Both the position numbers and the translations under genes were made by a program. DNA of 64,000 nt, taken from an uncultured Oscillospiraceae bacterium. Its GTDB lineage: Bacteria; Bacillota; Clostridia; Oscillospirales; Oscillospiraceae. Shown here one piece after another: positions 1 to 10,212 of this stretch. The notes under the pieces were generated by a model. It was given only the letters and a program-made list of their open reading frames with translations, did not search any database and was not told where the DNA came from. The DNA lies in NCBI GenBank assembly GCA_947627735.1, contig CANQXG010000008.1, forward strand, positions 1-64,000, read 5' to 3'. How positions within the stretch are numbered: the first letter of the stretch is position 1; every line of letters begins with the position of its first letter.

Positions 1-67
1 GTTATGCCATCTTGCGGTTCTACTTCCTTGCTTCCTATTCATCTAATTCGGGCTTGACTTTTAATAG

Positions 68-1120
68 TTAGTCTTTCATCATGGATAAAAACGTCTGACT
101 GCGTTTTGACCGCCAGTCCATGACCCTGCAATAAACTCCCGTATGTCTGGTGATATCCCCTCTGGCACAGCCGGGGCACTGGTGAGAAATCTCCACAGTT
201 TCATCATCGAACAAAGTAAATTGCAGTCTGTTCAATGGTTTACAGCTTCCGGGTACGACACATTTCAGACCATCCATCTGCCAGATGTTCCATGAGATAA
301 TACGGGCGATCTTTCGCAGAAGATGTATGCCAGGCATCTGCTGAAACCGCTCATAGTAATACTCAATATAGGAATAAATCAGATTTTCACGCGCCAGCAG
401 AAGATTGTCCCCCTGATACTCAAAGCCGTAGACACTCTCAAAAGCTCTCTGCGCCCATGTCAGCCAATCCTCGGCAGTATCTGTGTTTTCCCGTACAATA
501 CGCATTTTGCGGTCAAGCAACCCAATGCGCTGGTCTAGCGGGATCTTCTCGCCCGTCACCGTATCATAGCGGCTGACAAGGTAAGGGGCCTCCCCGCAGG
601 TGATCTCCAGTCGCTGCGCGTCAACGTATTTTTTCCAGCTTTTCTTGCAGCCGTCAAATGAGATTGGTCCAGTGGTGGCCGTCCACGAATCACCGTGTTC
701 AATATTAAAAACTTTCTCTCGCCGGAACCATTGCTGATCTATCAGATTGTTCTGCTTATTGCAAATCCATGAAGGAGTAAACACCTCCGCCCTATCTCTT
801 GTTCTGTAGAGACGGGTGGATTGTGATTTCGTGATGCGGGGCTGGATCAAAGTGGCGTATTCTCCGGTGACAAGTTCCGGCGTGATCTCACAAAGCTCTC
901 CAAACTTCGGCCCGTAGGAAGCATAGTCTGTCGTTCCCCAGAGGATGTTGGTCCTCGTCGTCCGGTCATAGAGCAGGATGTCCAACAGTTCTCTGTCCAA
1001 AGAACGGACAGATTCTTCCAATACGTCAATGCCGTGCGCTAACTCCGATATTTCCAGAGAGGCTGTAGATAGAGACGGCGAGGTTGGATCAAGATGTCCT
1101 GATTTTTCTTCTGGCAACAT
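68..1120 (-). CDS. Putative restriction endonuclease subunit M-like protein
   Basis: A 350-residue protein that I recognise from memory as the 'restriction endonuclease subunit M' type often carried on integrative elements of gut bacteria; its biochemical activity is not established. Visible landmarks are AEVFTPSWICN (111-121), LEITCGEAPYLVSRYD (171-186), ISWNIWQMDGLK (275-286) and a C-terminal CPGC (315-318) that could bind metal. No classical GxG SAM motif is obvious, so methyltransferase function is inferred from the family name only. The start follows a GGGGGTGG ribosome site. It lies beside a TnpW/serine recombinase pair, so it is probably cargo or a defence gene of that element. Base composition is lower in G+C than the genes after 5.8 kb. 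Confidence 0.6.
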   Translation of the reverse strand: MLPEEKSGHLDPTSPSLSTASLEISELAHGIDVLEESVRSLDRELLDILLYDRTTRTNILWGTTDYASYGPKFGELCEITPELVTGEYATLIQPRITKSQSTRLYRTRDRAEVFTPSWICNKQNNLIDQQWFRREKVFNIEHGDSWTATTGPISFDGCKKSWKKYVDAQRLEITCGEAPYLVSRYDTVTGEKIPLDQRIGLLDRKMRIVRENTDTAEDWLTWAQRAFESVYGFEYQGDNLLLARENLIYSYIEYYYERFQQMPGIHLLRKIARIISWNIWQMDGLKCVVPGSCKPLNRLQFTLFDDETVEISHQCPGCARGDITRHTGVYCRVMDWRSKRSQTFLSMMKD

Positions 1121-1298
1121 GATCCACCCCCTTCGGTATATGACCAGAGCAGCTTGGTGCAGAGACCCTACAAAAATCCATTAATAGAATACCACAAAAG
1201 CAGACGTTTTCCAAGTGGCTTCGACGGATCATATAATGCGTAGACCAACAAACTAATCCGGCAGTTCACATCAACTTGTTCCTTTCCTCCCATCGTGA

Positions 1299-1366
1299 GC
1301 GTCCCGGCGGGACGCGTAGCCGCACGATTTTTGTGCGATCAAAGGGTCTTAGGGATGCTGCCCTAA
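1299..1366. repeat. Cluster of three short inverted repeats, possible transfer-origin region
   Basis: Three closely spaced hairpins can be read directly: GCGTCCC/GGGACGC (1299-1305 with 1309-1315), CGCAC/GTGCG (1321-1325 with 1333-1337) and TTAGGG/CCCTAA (1349-1354 with 1361-1366). Groups of short inverted repeats like these are typical of relaxase-recognised origins and of the leader regions of integrative elements. No relaxase gene is visible in the window, so an oriT role is only a guess. Confidence 0.3.
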
Positions 1367-1371
1367 CAAGC

Positions 1372-1412
1372 AAAAATGGTCATTTCAGCGGTGAGCCGAA
1401 ATGACCATTTTT
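1372..1412. terminator. Perfect 15-bp hairpin flanked by A and T runs
   Basis: The arm at 1372-1386 (AAAAATGGTCATTTC) pairs perfectly with 1398-1412 (GAAATGACCATTTTT) across an 11-nt loop. The A-run/T-run ends make it a plausible bidirectional intrinsic terminator, although the stem is not G+C-rich. It also marks the left edge of the palindromic repeat array, so it could equally be a structural element of the mobile DNA. Confidence 0.5.
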
Positions 1413-1680
1413 CGCATGTGTGTACCACTATGCATTGCTTGCCAGGATTGTGCGGAGCAAAATGACTGGCAGGCAATTTTTGCAAAGTGGGGCCCCACAT
1501 GCATTGCTTGCCAGGATTGTGCAAGGGCAAAAGACTGGCAAGCGGAAATACGAAGTTTTTCGCATGTGGTGCCACATATGCCCTGCTTGCCAGGATTGCG
1601 CGAAAGCGAAAGACGGGCAAGCAGAGAAAACGAAGTTTTCACGGTATGGGTGCCCACATGCCCTGCTTGCCAGTTTGTTT
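1411..1680. repeat. Four-copy tandem palindromic repeat array (about 69-80 bp units)
   Basis: The core GCTTGCCAG occurs at 1437, 1506, 1585 and 1665, spaced 69, 79 and 80 bp, mostly inside the longer shared block TGCTTGCCAGGATTG. In the first three copies the core is followed 20-21 bp later by its inverse, perfect in copy 2 (CTGGCAAGC at 1535-1543) and near-perfect in copies 1 and 3 (1466-1474, 1614-1622), so each unit can fold into a hairpin. Between hairpins a second shared block reads TTCGCATGTG...CCACATG. The fourth copy lacks the right arm. Unit lengths and variation do not fit CRISPR. Confidence 0.75.
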
Positions 1681-1817
1681 GGGCCTTCGGAAGACCGCTT
1701 TATCAGGCACCTGTTTTGAGCAACCGATACAACTGCGGCCTTGTAAAATCGCTCGTGTTCTGCTATCATACTTTAAAGCAAATTCTTGACCTGTTCATTC
1801 CGTTCTGGAGGTCCACC

Positions 1818-4007
<2,190 letters not shown>

Positions 4008-4170
4008 GAAAAATGAGACACGATACTGTCTTATGACACCCCACCAAAGCCAGGCCCCCTCATCGGTCAGGGCGCTTCTTCCTTTTCCCCAAAGGGCAGG
4101 CGTGCCCTTTGGGGGTCCCAAAAAGTAACGCAGTTTGATACAATGGTATCGACTGCGTTATCGCTTTATC

Positions 4171-4246
4171 ATGTCGTGCGGTTTCGGCGCAAGCCGGGAG
4201 CACGACTGATATTGTTGGATATAACAGCGCGAAGCGTCTGTTATAT
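4171..4246. repeat. Interspersed two-hairpin repeat, copy A
   Basis: Stem 1 pairs GTCGTGC (4173-4179) with GCACGAC (4200-4206) and contains CGGC/GCCG (4185-4188, 4193-4196). Stem 2 pairs ATATAACAG (4219-4227) with CTGTTATAT (4238-4246). The stem 1 block is nearly the same as the copy at 63217-63252, and the substitutions in the outer arms preserve pairing. Confidence 0.6.
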
Positions 4247-4367
4247 TGTGCCGACGCGCCAAGGCTTTCCGCCCTGGCGCGCTGCATTTTATGTGTTATG
4301 CTGCCTGTATGACGCAGTTTTGAGAAGGGCTTTCGGGGTGAAAGTCTCGCCTCCGGCAGGTCGCTAC

Positions 4368-4417
4368 CGTTAAACGACCGCGATTCGTTAAATTACCGGG
4401 GTATCGTTGAACGACCG
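4368..4417. promoter_or_regulatory. Triple 13-bp direct repeat, possible operator
   Basis: CGTTAAACGACCG (4368-4380), CGTTAAATTACCG (4386-4398) and CGTTGAACGACCG (4405-4417) recur every 18-19 bp, about 120-170 bp ahead of the SDR start. Regular spacing upstream of a gene start suggests a multi-site operator (iteron-like) for an unknown regulator. No cognate regulator is identifiable. Confidence 0.45.
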
Positions 4418-4537
4418 GTTATTCTGCCATTTTTAATATTTCTCAAACAAAACTTGAACCTTTCCCAAACATCTGCGGCCTATGATACAGCCATCGGAGC
4501 GATCCGGGACAAATCTCATAGAAAGCAGGTATTCAAA

Positions 4538-4657
4538 ATGGCTGACAATAAAACGACCTATCTGGTGACCAGCGCGGCGGGATTCATGGGCGGCATCGTG
4601 TGCCGCAAGCTGCTGGAACGGGGCGAGACCGTTCGTGCCTTTGTTCTGAAGGATAAT
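4538..4657 (+). pseudogene. N-terminal fragment of SDR/NAD-dependent epimerase-type gene
   Basis: Starting at ATG 4538, about 40 residues resemble the first beta-alpha-beta unit of an extended SDR protein ([13 protein letters not shown], then [19 protein letters not shown]). The family motif TGxxGxxG is altered: its first glycine is serine. Homology stops at about 4648-4657, where an unrelated sequence in the opposite orientation begins, so the Rossmann domain and everything after it are missing. GAAAGCAGG precedes the start. Translation would run to a stop at 4708 with nonsense residues. It is a gene remnant. Confidence 0.65.
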
Positions 4658-4926
4658 AGGTCTATGGGCGCTTCAAAGACGAAAAGCCGCTCGCCCTCGC
4701 CACGGTAGCAGAAATTGAAAGCCTTGTCGCTTCCCTTTACGTCCAGACGGAAACGCTCCGCCGTCCCGCGCTGGTGGGCGTATCTCGGTATGCCGTCAAG
4801 GTCGCGCCCGACAAATACGGCGTTGCGGTGGCTGGCTTCCTCGTAGATGTCGCCGCTGTCAAAGAAAAAGCCCGTCACATCTTCATCAATGCGGCGGGCG
4901 GCGGTGAGGTAGTTCCTCGCTGTGCA
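4648..4926 (-). pseudogene. Internal fragment of DUF3991/Toprim mobile-element protein
   Basis: About 90 residues match the pattern I know from DUF3991-Toprim proteins of gut integrative elements: [75 protein letters not shown] and EAPIDLLSF, the last being the Toprim beginning. Both ends are missing. By chance it continues in frame with the hydratase fragment on its 5' side (junction about 4920-4929) and runs into the antisense of the SDR fragment on its 3' side. It shows that a second mobile-element relic once sat here. Confidence 0.6.
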
Positions 4927-5793
4927 GGGCAGGGCGATCATGCTGTGGACGGTGGACAGGTCTATGTACACGCACCCGTCGTAGTAGGCCACATCGGCGG
5001 GGTCCAGCTGCTTGAAGTCGCCGGGGCGACCGTGCTCGGTGAGGAAGGCCTTGGTATCGGCGTCGGTGCGCCAGATGGAGGAAAGGCAGGTGGTCTCGGT
5101 GGTCATCACGTCGATGCCGTTGCGGTAGTCGGTGCTCATGCTGGACACGCCGGGACCCACGAACTCCATGACCTTGTTCTTCACGTAGCCGTTTTTGAAC
5201 ACGGCGGTGACGATGGCGATGGCGATGTCCTGGGGACCCACGCCGGGGTTGGGCTTGCCGTCCAGATAGACCGCCACCACCTCGGGATAGGCGGTGTCCC
5301 AGGTCTGCTCCAGGATCTGCTTGACCAGCTCGCCGCCGCCCTCGCCCACGGCCATGGTGCCCAGGGCGCCGTAGCGGGTGTGGGAGTCGGAGCCAAGGAT
5401 CATCTTGCCGCCGCCGGCCACGGCCTCCCGCATGTACTGGTGGATGACGCCCATGTGGGGAGGCAGATAGATGCCGCCGTACTTCTTGCAGGCGGTGAGG
5501 CCGAACACGTGGTCGTCCTCGTTGATGGTCCCGCCCACGGCGCACAGGCTGTTGTGGCAGCAGGTCAGCACGTAGGGCAGCGGGAACCGGTCCAGACCGG
5601 AGGCCCGGGCCGTCTGGATGATGCCCACGTAGGTCAGGTCGTGGCTGGTGATGGCGTCGTACTTGATCTTCAGGTTCTCCGCATTGCCGCTGGTGTTGTG
5701 GGCCTGCAGGATGCCGTAGGCGATGGTGCCCTTCTTGGCCTGGGCCTTGTCCAGGCCCGCGGCCAGCTCATCTTTCCCCGGAGGCGGATATAC
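4927..5793 (-). pseudogene. Truncated aconitase-family hydratase (YbhJ-like)
   Basis: About 285 residues of the N-terminal aconitase-type domain: [73 protein letters not shown] and [15 protein letters not shown]. Intact family members are about 750 residues long, so more than half is lost on the 3' side, where a Toprim fragment takes over. The first 20-40 residues, including any start codon, are also missing where the sequence meets the LysR promoter. Remaining codons show no frameshift, so the loss may be recent. The neighbouring divergent LysR could once have regulated it. Confidence 0.65.
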
Positions 5794-5826
5794 TGGAGAA
5801 AAAACACGGAACGGGAGCGTGCGGCC

Positions 5827-6744
5827 ATGGATTTTCGGGAACTGAATTATGTACTGGCCATCGCCAAGCACCAGAACATCACCAAGGCGGCGGAGTCGCT
5901 GTATGTGAGCCAGCCCACCCTCAGCAAATTCCTCATTGCCCTGGAGCAGGACCTGGGGCTGAAGCTGTTCCGCAAGATCGGCCACCGGTATCAGCTGACC
6001 TACGCCGGGGAGCGGTATGTGGACAAGGCCAGCCAGATCCTGCGGCTGAAGACGGACCTGGACGCGGAGCTGGCGGACATCCTGAAGCGGGACGTGGGGG
6101 TGCTGAACGTGGCGCTGCCCCACATGCGCTGTTCCTATCTGCTGCCCAGCTTACTGCCGCCGTTCCAGAAGAAGTGGCCCAATGTGAAGGTGAACGTGTT
6201 CGAGGGCAGCTCCTCGGAAAACGACCGCCGGCTTCTGGACGGGCAGGTGGAGGTGGCCTTTTACAGCCGGCCCACGGTGCCCAACTCCCTGATCGAGTAT
6301 GAGTCCCTCTGGGAGGAGGAGATGCTGCTGTGCACCCGCCGCGGCCACCCGGTGGGCAGACTGGCGCAGCCCAACCCCGCCAGCAAATACCCGAAGCTGG
6401 ACCCGGCGCTGCTGAAAAGCGAGATCCTGCTGCAGATGATGCCCGACCAGCGCACCCGGCAGATCACCGACGACTACCTGCGGGATTACAGCCTGCAGTT
6501 TGAAAATGTCATGTACACCAGCAACCTGCCGGCCATCATGGAGCTGGTCTCCCTGGGGTACGGCGTGTCGTTCATCTTCGAGTCCCATCTGCAGCACCGG
6601 GCCAAGCACGAGCGCATCGACCGCTACAGTTTCGGCGATCCCAGGACGGTGTCGGACTTCGTGGCCGCCTATCGCAGGGGCAGCTACCTGCCGGTGTATG
6701 CCCGGGATTTCATCGAGCTGACCCGCCGGCAGTTCCAGGCGTAA
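5827..6744 (+). CDS. LysR-family transcriptional regulator
   Basis: A 305-residue regulator of normal family length. The winged helix-turn-helix is at about 1-60 ([29 protein letters not shown]) and a LysR substrate-binding domain at about 90-300. The start at 5827 follows GGGAGCGTGCGGCC; the frame is open much further upstream only because it runs antisense to the hydratase relic. It stands divergent from that truncated hydratase and convergent with the MATE gene. The ligand cannot be deduced. If the hydratase was its target, the regulator may now be an orphan. Confidence 0.9.
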   Translation: MDFRELNYVLAIAKHQNITKAAESLYVSQPTLSKFLIALEQDLGLKLFRKIGHRYQLTYAGERYVDKASQILRLKTDLDAELADILKRDVGVLNVALPHMRCSYLLPSLLPPFQKKWPNVKVNVFEGSSSENDRRLLDGQVEVAFYSRPTVPNSLIEYESLWEEEMLLCTRRGHPVGRLAQPNPASKYPKLDPALLKSEILLQMMPDQRTRQITDDYLRDYSLQFENVMYTSNLPAIMELVSLGYGVSFIFESHLQHRAKHERIDRYSFGDPRTVSDFVAAYRRGSYLPVYARDFIELTRRQFQA

Positions 6745-6821
6745 GATATGTATGCCCCCGGCGCTGTCGCGCATGGAGCCGGGGCAGGGGCACACGTCCC
6801 GCCCCACGGAGCCGGAATACT

Positions 6822-8159
6822 TTACGGTTCATATTTTTCTCCCTTCTGACGGCCCACGGTGACGTAGGACACCGCCAAAAACGCCGCGCACAGACACCAG
6901 ATGACCGGCTCCGTCAAGGCCACGCCCAGGTACCCCAGCGCCGGCACCAGCGCCGCTGCGGAAACGATTTTGCCCGCCAGCTCGATGGCGCTGGACAGCA
7001 CCGGCAGCACCTTGTGGCCCATGGCCTGCATGGAGTACCGCAGCGCCAGCAGCGCTCCCAGGGGGAAGAAGCAGGCCGTGCTCAGGCGCAGATTCAAAAG
7101 GGCGTTTTGGATGATCTGTTCATTGGACGTGCCCGTGAGCCACACCATGAGCCGCCGCCCCAGCAGCCAGCAAAGGGCGATGGACACCAGCGACCAGGCA
7201 AGCTCCATCAGCAATGTCTTCCGGTTGGCCTCCACGATGCGGTCCAGTTTCTTCGCGCCGTAGTTCTGCCCCACGAAGGTGCTGTCCGCGCTGGCCAGGG
7301 TGGACATGGGGACCATGAGCATCTCATACACCCGCCGGGAGGCGGTGTGGGCGGTGATGACCGCGGAGCCGAGGGTGTTGATGGCCCGCTGCAATAGCAC
7401 GGACCCCATGGCGACCACCGCCTGCATCATGGCCATGGAAAAGCCGGTGGCGAACATCTCGCCCGCGATGGCCCGCTCCGGTCGCAGGTCCCCCCGTCCC
7501 GGCAGATATGCCCGGTAATTCCGCCATATGTACCCGCCGCACAGCGCCGCCGACACCCCCTGGGCGGCCACCGTGGCCAGGGCCGCGCCGCCCACGCCCA
7601 TGTGCAGCGCCACGATGAACAGCGTGTCCAGACCGATGTTCAAAAGGCTGGACAGGATCAGAAACACCAGCGGCGTGCGGCTGTTGCCCATGGCCCGCAG
7701 ATACCCGGCGCAGGCGTTGTAGGCCACGGTGGTGACCATGCCGGCCAGGATGATGAGGATGTAGCGGTAGGCCTGGCCGAAGATGTCCGCCGGGGTGTGC
7801 AGCAGGCCCATCAGGGGCCGCAAAAACGCCAGGGACAGGGCCGTCAGCACCAGGGCGACGGCGATGTTCAGCGCGATCATGGCCGCCACGGAGCGGCGGA
7901 ACCGGCCCATATCCCCGGCGCCGAACGCCCGGCTCAGCACCACGCAGTAGCCGTTGTTGAGGCCCCAGGCGATGTTCATCAGCAGCGAGTACAGCGTGGC
8001 CGTGGCGCCGATGGCCGCGATGGCCTGCTCGCCCAAAAACCGCCCCGCGATCATGGTGTCCACCATGTTGTACGCCTGCTGAAAGACGTTGCCGATGAAC
8101 ATGGGCAGAGCGAAGGCCAGGATGAGCCGCACCGGCGAACCGACCGTCATGTTTTTCAT
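6822..8159 (-). CDS. MATE-family multidrug/toxin efflux transporter
   Basis: A 445-residue integral membrane protein with two MatE repeats and about twelve predicted hydrophobic segments. It begins MKNMTVGSPVRLILAFALPMF and includes QQAYNMVDTMIAGRFLGEQA and NNGYCVVLSRAFGAGD. It would export cationic compounds or drugs in exchange for Na+ or H+. It is transcribed divergently from an AraC-type regulator across a 116-bp spacer, the usual arrangement for a locally regulated exporter. The substrate is unknown. Confidence 0.9.
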   Translation of the reverse strand: MKNMTVGSPVRLILAFALPMFIGNVFQQAYNMVDTMIAGRFLGEQAIAAIGATATLYSLLMNIAWGLNNGYCVVLSRAFGAGDMGRFRRSVAAMIALNIAVALVLTALSLAFLRPLMGLLHTPADIFGQAYRYILIILAGMVTTVAYNACAGYLRAMGNSRTPLVFLILSSLLNIGLDTLFIVALHMGVGGAALATVAAQGVSAALCGGYIWRNYRAYLPGRGDLRPERAIAGEMFATGFSMAMMQAVVAMGSVLLQRAINTLGSAVITAHTASRRVYEMLMVPMSTLASADSTFVGQNYGAKKLDRIVEANRKTLLMELAWSLVSIALCWLLGRRLMVWLTGTSNEQIIQNALLNLRLSTACFFPLGALLALRYSMQAMGHKVLPVLSSAIELAGKIVSAAALVPALGYLGVALTEPVIWCLCAAFLAVSYVTVGRQKGEKYEP

Positions 8160-8220
8160 AGGATCACCCTCCCGCTTGGTCTCCGATGGCCGTATTATGC
8201 CAGGAAAGCGGGAGGGTTTA

Positions 8221-8249
8221 TTGCATATTCATATGATTTGTGGTATTTT
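8221..8249 (+). promoter_or_regulatory. Predicted sigma-A promoter of AraC-type gene
   Basis: TTGCAT (8221-8226), a 17-bp spacer and TATTTT (8244-8249) sit 27 bp before the AraC-type start codon; the GGGAGG ribosome site is at 8263-8268. Confidence 0.5.
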
Positions 8250-8275
8250 CATACTATAGATCGGGAGGCGACGGC

Positions 8276-9013
8276 ATGAGCGCGATGACAGTGGACGAGA
8301 AAAAGCTGCGCTATATGGAGTACATCCACCGGGAGAGCGGGCAGCGCCACCACACCAACGAGGAGGACATGCGCCAGTACGAGATGCTCCGCGCCGGGGA
8401 CCCGGGGACCGTGGAGGAGTCGGCGCGGATCTTCTCCTCCGGCCTGGCGGGGCGCGTGTCGGACGATCCGGTGCGCAACTGCAAGTATCTGTTCGTGGCC
8501 TCCGCCACCCTGGCCTGCCGGGCGGCCATGGCGGCGGGGATGGAGGCGGAGCGGGCCTATAACAGCAGCGACCTGTTCATCCGGCGGATGGACGGGCTGG
8601 ACACGGTGGAGGAGATATGCCGGCTGCGGCGGGAGATGTTCGCGTTCTATCTCAAGGAGGTCCGCGCCGTCCCCAGGCGGACGCCCTACTCCCGGCCTGT
8701 GGCCCGGTGCGTGGACTATATCTACGAGCACCTGCACCAGCGCATCACCCTGGGGGACCTGGCGGCGCAGGCGGGGCTGACGGAGAGCTATCTGTCCGCC
8801 CTGTTCCGGCGGGAGATGGGCCGGAGCGTGTCGGACTATGTGATGGACAAGCGCATCGAGGCGGCGGAGAACATGCTGAAGTTCTCCGACTACTCCTGCG
8901 CGGACATCGGCGCCATCCTGGCGTTCAGCTCCCAGAGCCACTTCATCCGGGCCTTCAAGGCCCGCACGGGCCAGACGCCCCGGGCCTGGCGGGAGAGATA
9001 TTTTGAGAGCTGA
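8276..9013 (+). CDS. AraC-family transcriptional regulator
   Basis: A 245-residue protein. The C-terminal 100 residues form a double helix-turn-helix AraC domain (ITLGDLAAQAGLTESYLSALF and DIGAILAFSSQSHFIRAFKA). The N-terminal 140 residues lack a cupin and instead belong to a helical region seen in several Clostridia AraC proteins (RQYEMLRAGDPGTVEE, then DDPVRNCKYLFVASATLA). The start at 8276 is chosen for its GGGAGG ribosome site 8 nt upstream. It is divergent from the MATE exporter, which it probably regulates. Confidence 0.85.
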   Translation: MSAMTVDEKKLRYMEYIHRESGQRHHTNEEDMRQYEMLRAGDPGTVEESARIFSSGLAGRVSDDPVRNCKYLFVASATLACRAAMAAGMEAERAYNSSDLFIRRMDGLDTVEEICRLRREMFAFYLKEVRAVPRRTPYSRPVARCVDYIYEHLHQRITLGDLAAQAGLTESYLSALFRREMGRSVSDYVMDKRIEAAENMLKFSDYSCADIGAILAFSSQSHFIRAFKARTGQTPRAWRERYFES

Positions 9014-9097
9014 GGGGCCTCGTCGTTCCGGTCCCCAAACGTCAGCGCGTCTTTAGGGAGATGGGGGAAAGCGGCATAAGTATAGTCTCCGCGCGGC

Positions 9098-9127
9098 TTG
9101 ATTCGCATCCTGCTTCCGTGTTATAAT
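9098..9127 (+). promoter_or_regulatory. Predicted sigma-A promoter of methyltransferase
   Basis: TTGATT (9098-9103), an 18-bp spacer and TATAAT (9122-9127) lie about 32 bp before the methyltransferase start. The consensus -10 box implies steady expression, as needed to protect the host from the partner nuclease. Confidence 0.6.
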
Positions 9128-9159
9128 GGCGACGCAAAAAACCGAGAGGGAGCGGAAGG

Positions 9160-10212
9160 ATGAAAGCGATATCGCTGTTCGCCGGAGCGGGCGGACTTGA
9201 TACCGGCTTTGAAAAGGCGGGCTTTGACATCATTTGGGCCAATGAAATCGACCACGACGCCGCGGCGACGTGGAAAGCCAATCGCGCCCATGCCAATGTC
9301 ATGCACGAGGGCGATATAGCGGATCGCCTCTCCTCTCTTTCAACATATCGGGGGGCAGACATCGTCTTCGGCGGGCCGCCTTGTCAGGGCTTTTCCGTTG
9401 CCGGCAAAATGGACGCATCGGACCCGCGCAGCGAACTGATCTTCACTTTTCTCTCTGCCATAGAGTTAGTCCGGCCCCGTTTTTTTGTGATGGAGAACGT
9501 CGCCGCCCTGGGACGCCTGGACCGGTGGGCCAAAGTGCGCGAGATGTATCTGTCCCAAGCCTGCAGCCTGGGTTATCGGGTGGACTACAAAATATATCAT
9601 ACGGCAGACTATGGCGTGCCCCAAAAAAGGGACAGAGTCATCTTTTTTGGCATATTGGATGGCCGCGACCCGGCAGGTTTTTTCAGGCAGATGGAGAAGA
9701 TGAAAGAGCAGGTGCCGACAGCGCGTCAGGTCCTGCGGTCTGTCGGAGCGTATGGATCGGCAGATAATCCGCCGACATGCCCCGCTGTGATAACGCTGGC
9801 CCGCGTTCCCGTAATGCGAAAAAGCCCCTATGCCGGGATGCTCGTGAATGGCGCCGGGCGCCCTGTGGACCTCGACGGCCTGCCCCCAACTCTTCCGGCG
9901 AGTATGGGCGGCAATAAGACGCCTATCATCGACCAGAGAGCGCTGAACGATGCTTGCTGTGAAAACTGGTTTGCTACATACCATAAAAAATTAGTTGCCG
10001 GCGAAAAACCGGCAACTGTAGAGGTTCCAAATTATATCAGGCGTCTCACACTAAAGGAAGCAGCAGCGATCCAGACATTCCCGGAAAGCTATGTGTTCAA
10101 AGGCGCCAGAAACAAACAGTATCGGCAGATAGGCAACGCGGTCCCGACGCTGTTTGCGTATAAAGTCGCGCAAGCTATCCTGTCGGTTTATAGCGACCGC
10201 AGCCGGGAATAG
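9160..10212 (+). CDS. DNA (cytosine-5)-methyltransferase
   Basis: A 350-residue m5C methyltransferase with all core motifs: FAGAGGLDTGFEKAG (motif I, from residue 7), GPPCQGFS (motif IV, catalytic Cys75), MENV (motif VI, from 111), QKRDRV (motif VIII, 155-160) and RQIGNAVP near the C-terminus (motif X). It transfers a methyl group from SAM to a cytosine in a short DNA target. It converges on and overlaps by 25 bp a PD-(D/E)xK nuclease gene, forming a type II restriction-modification pair. The surrounding 2.2 kb is visibly poorer in G+C than its neighbours, which suggests horizontal acquisition. The recognition sequence cannot be read from the protein alone. Confidence 0.93.
   Translation: MKAISLFAGAGGLDTGFEKAGFDIIWANEIDHDAAATWKANRAHANVMHEGDIADRLSSLSTYRGADIVFGGPPCQGFSVAGKMDASDPRSELIFTFLSAIELVRPRFFVMENVAALGRLDRWAKVREMYLSQACSLGYRVDYKIYHTADYGVPQKRDRVIFFGILDGRDPAGFFRQMEKMKEQVPTARQVLRSVGAYGSADNPPTCPAVITLARVPVMRKSPYAGMLVNGAGRPVDLDGLPPTLPASMGGNKTPIIDQRALNDACCENWFATYHKKLVAGEKPATVEVPNYIRRLTLKEAAAIQTFPESYVFKGARNKQYRQIGNAVPTLFAYKVAQAILSVYSDRSRE

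Larger units (their letters stand above)
1121..1817. other. Non-coding stretch of mobile element with inverted repeats and a repeat array
   Basis: No convincing gene. Open frames crossing this stretch simply read through the repeat array. From left to right it holds a region without evident signal (1121-1290), three short inverted repeats (1299-1366), a strong 15-bp-stem hairpin (1372-1412), a four-copy tandem palindromic repeat (about 1411-1680), and the leader of the TnpW-like gene (to 1817). Stretches of this kind in conjugative elements often hold a transfer origin or element end, but that is inference here. Confidence 0.6.

Noticed and set aside
1411-1680. CRISPR array
   Set aside because: Unit length varies (69-80 bp), most of each unit is shared rather than spacer-like, and no cas gene is present.
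4143-4373. 76-codon forward open frame
   Set aside because: It runs across the two-hairpin repeat, has no ribosome site and no protein-like conservation signal.
4774-6744. LysR gene extended to 656 residues
   Set aside because: The extra 351 residues are antisense to the hydratase relic and Val/Gly/Ala-rich; the LysR HTH begins exactly at the ATG at 5827 behind a ribosome site.
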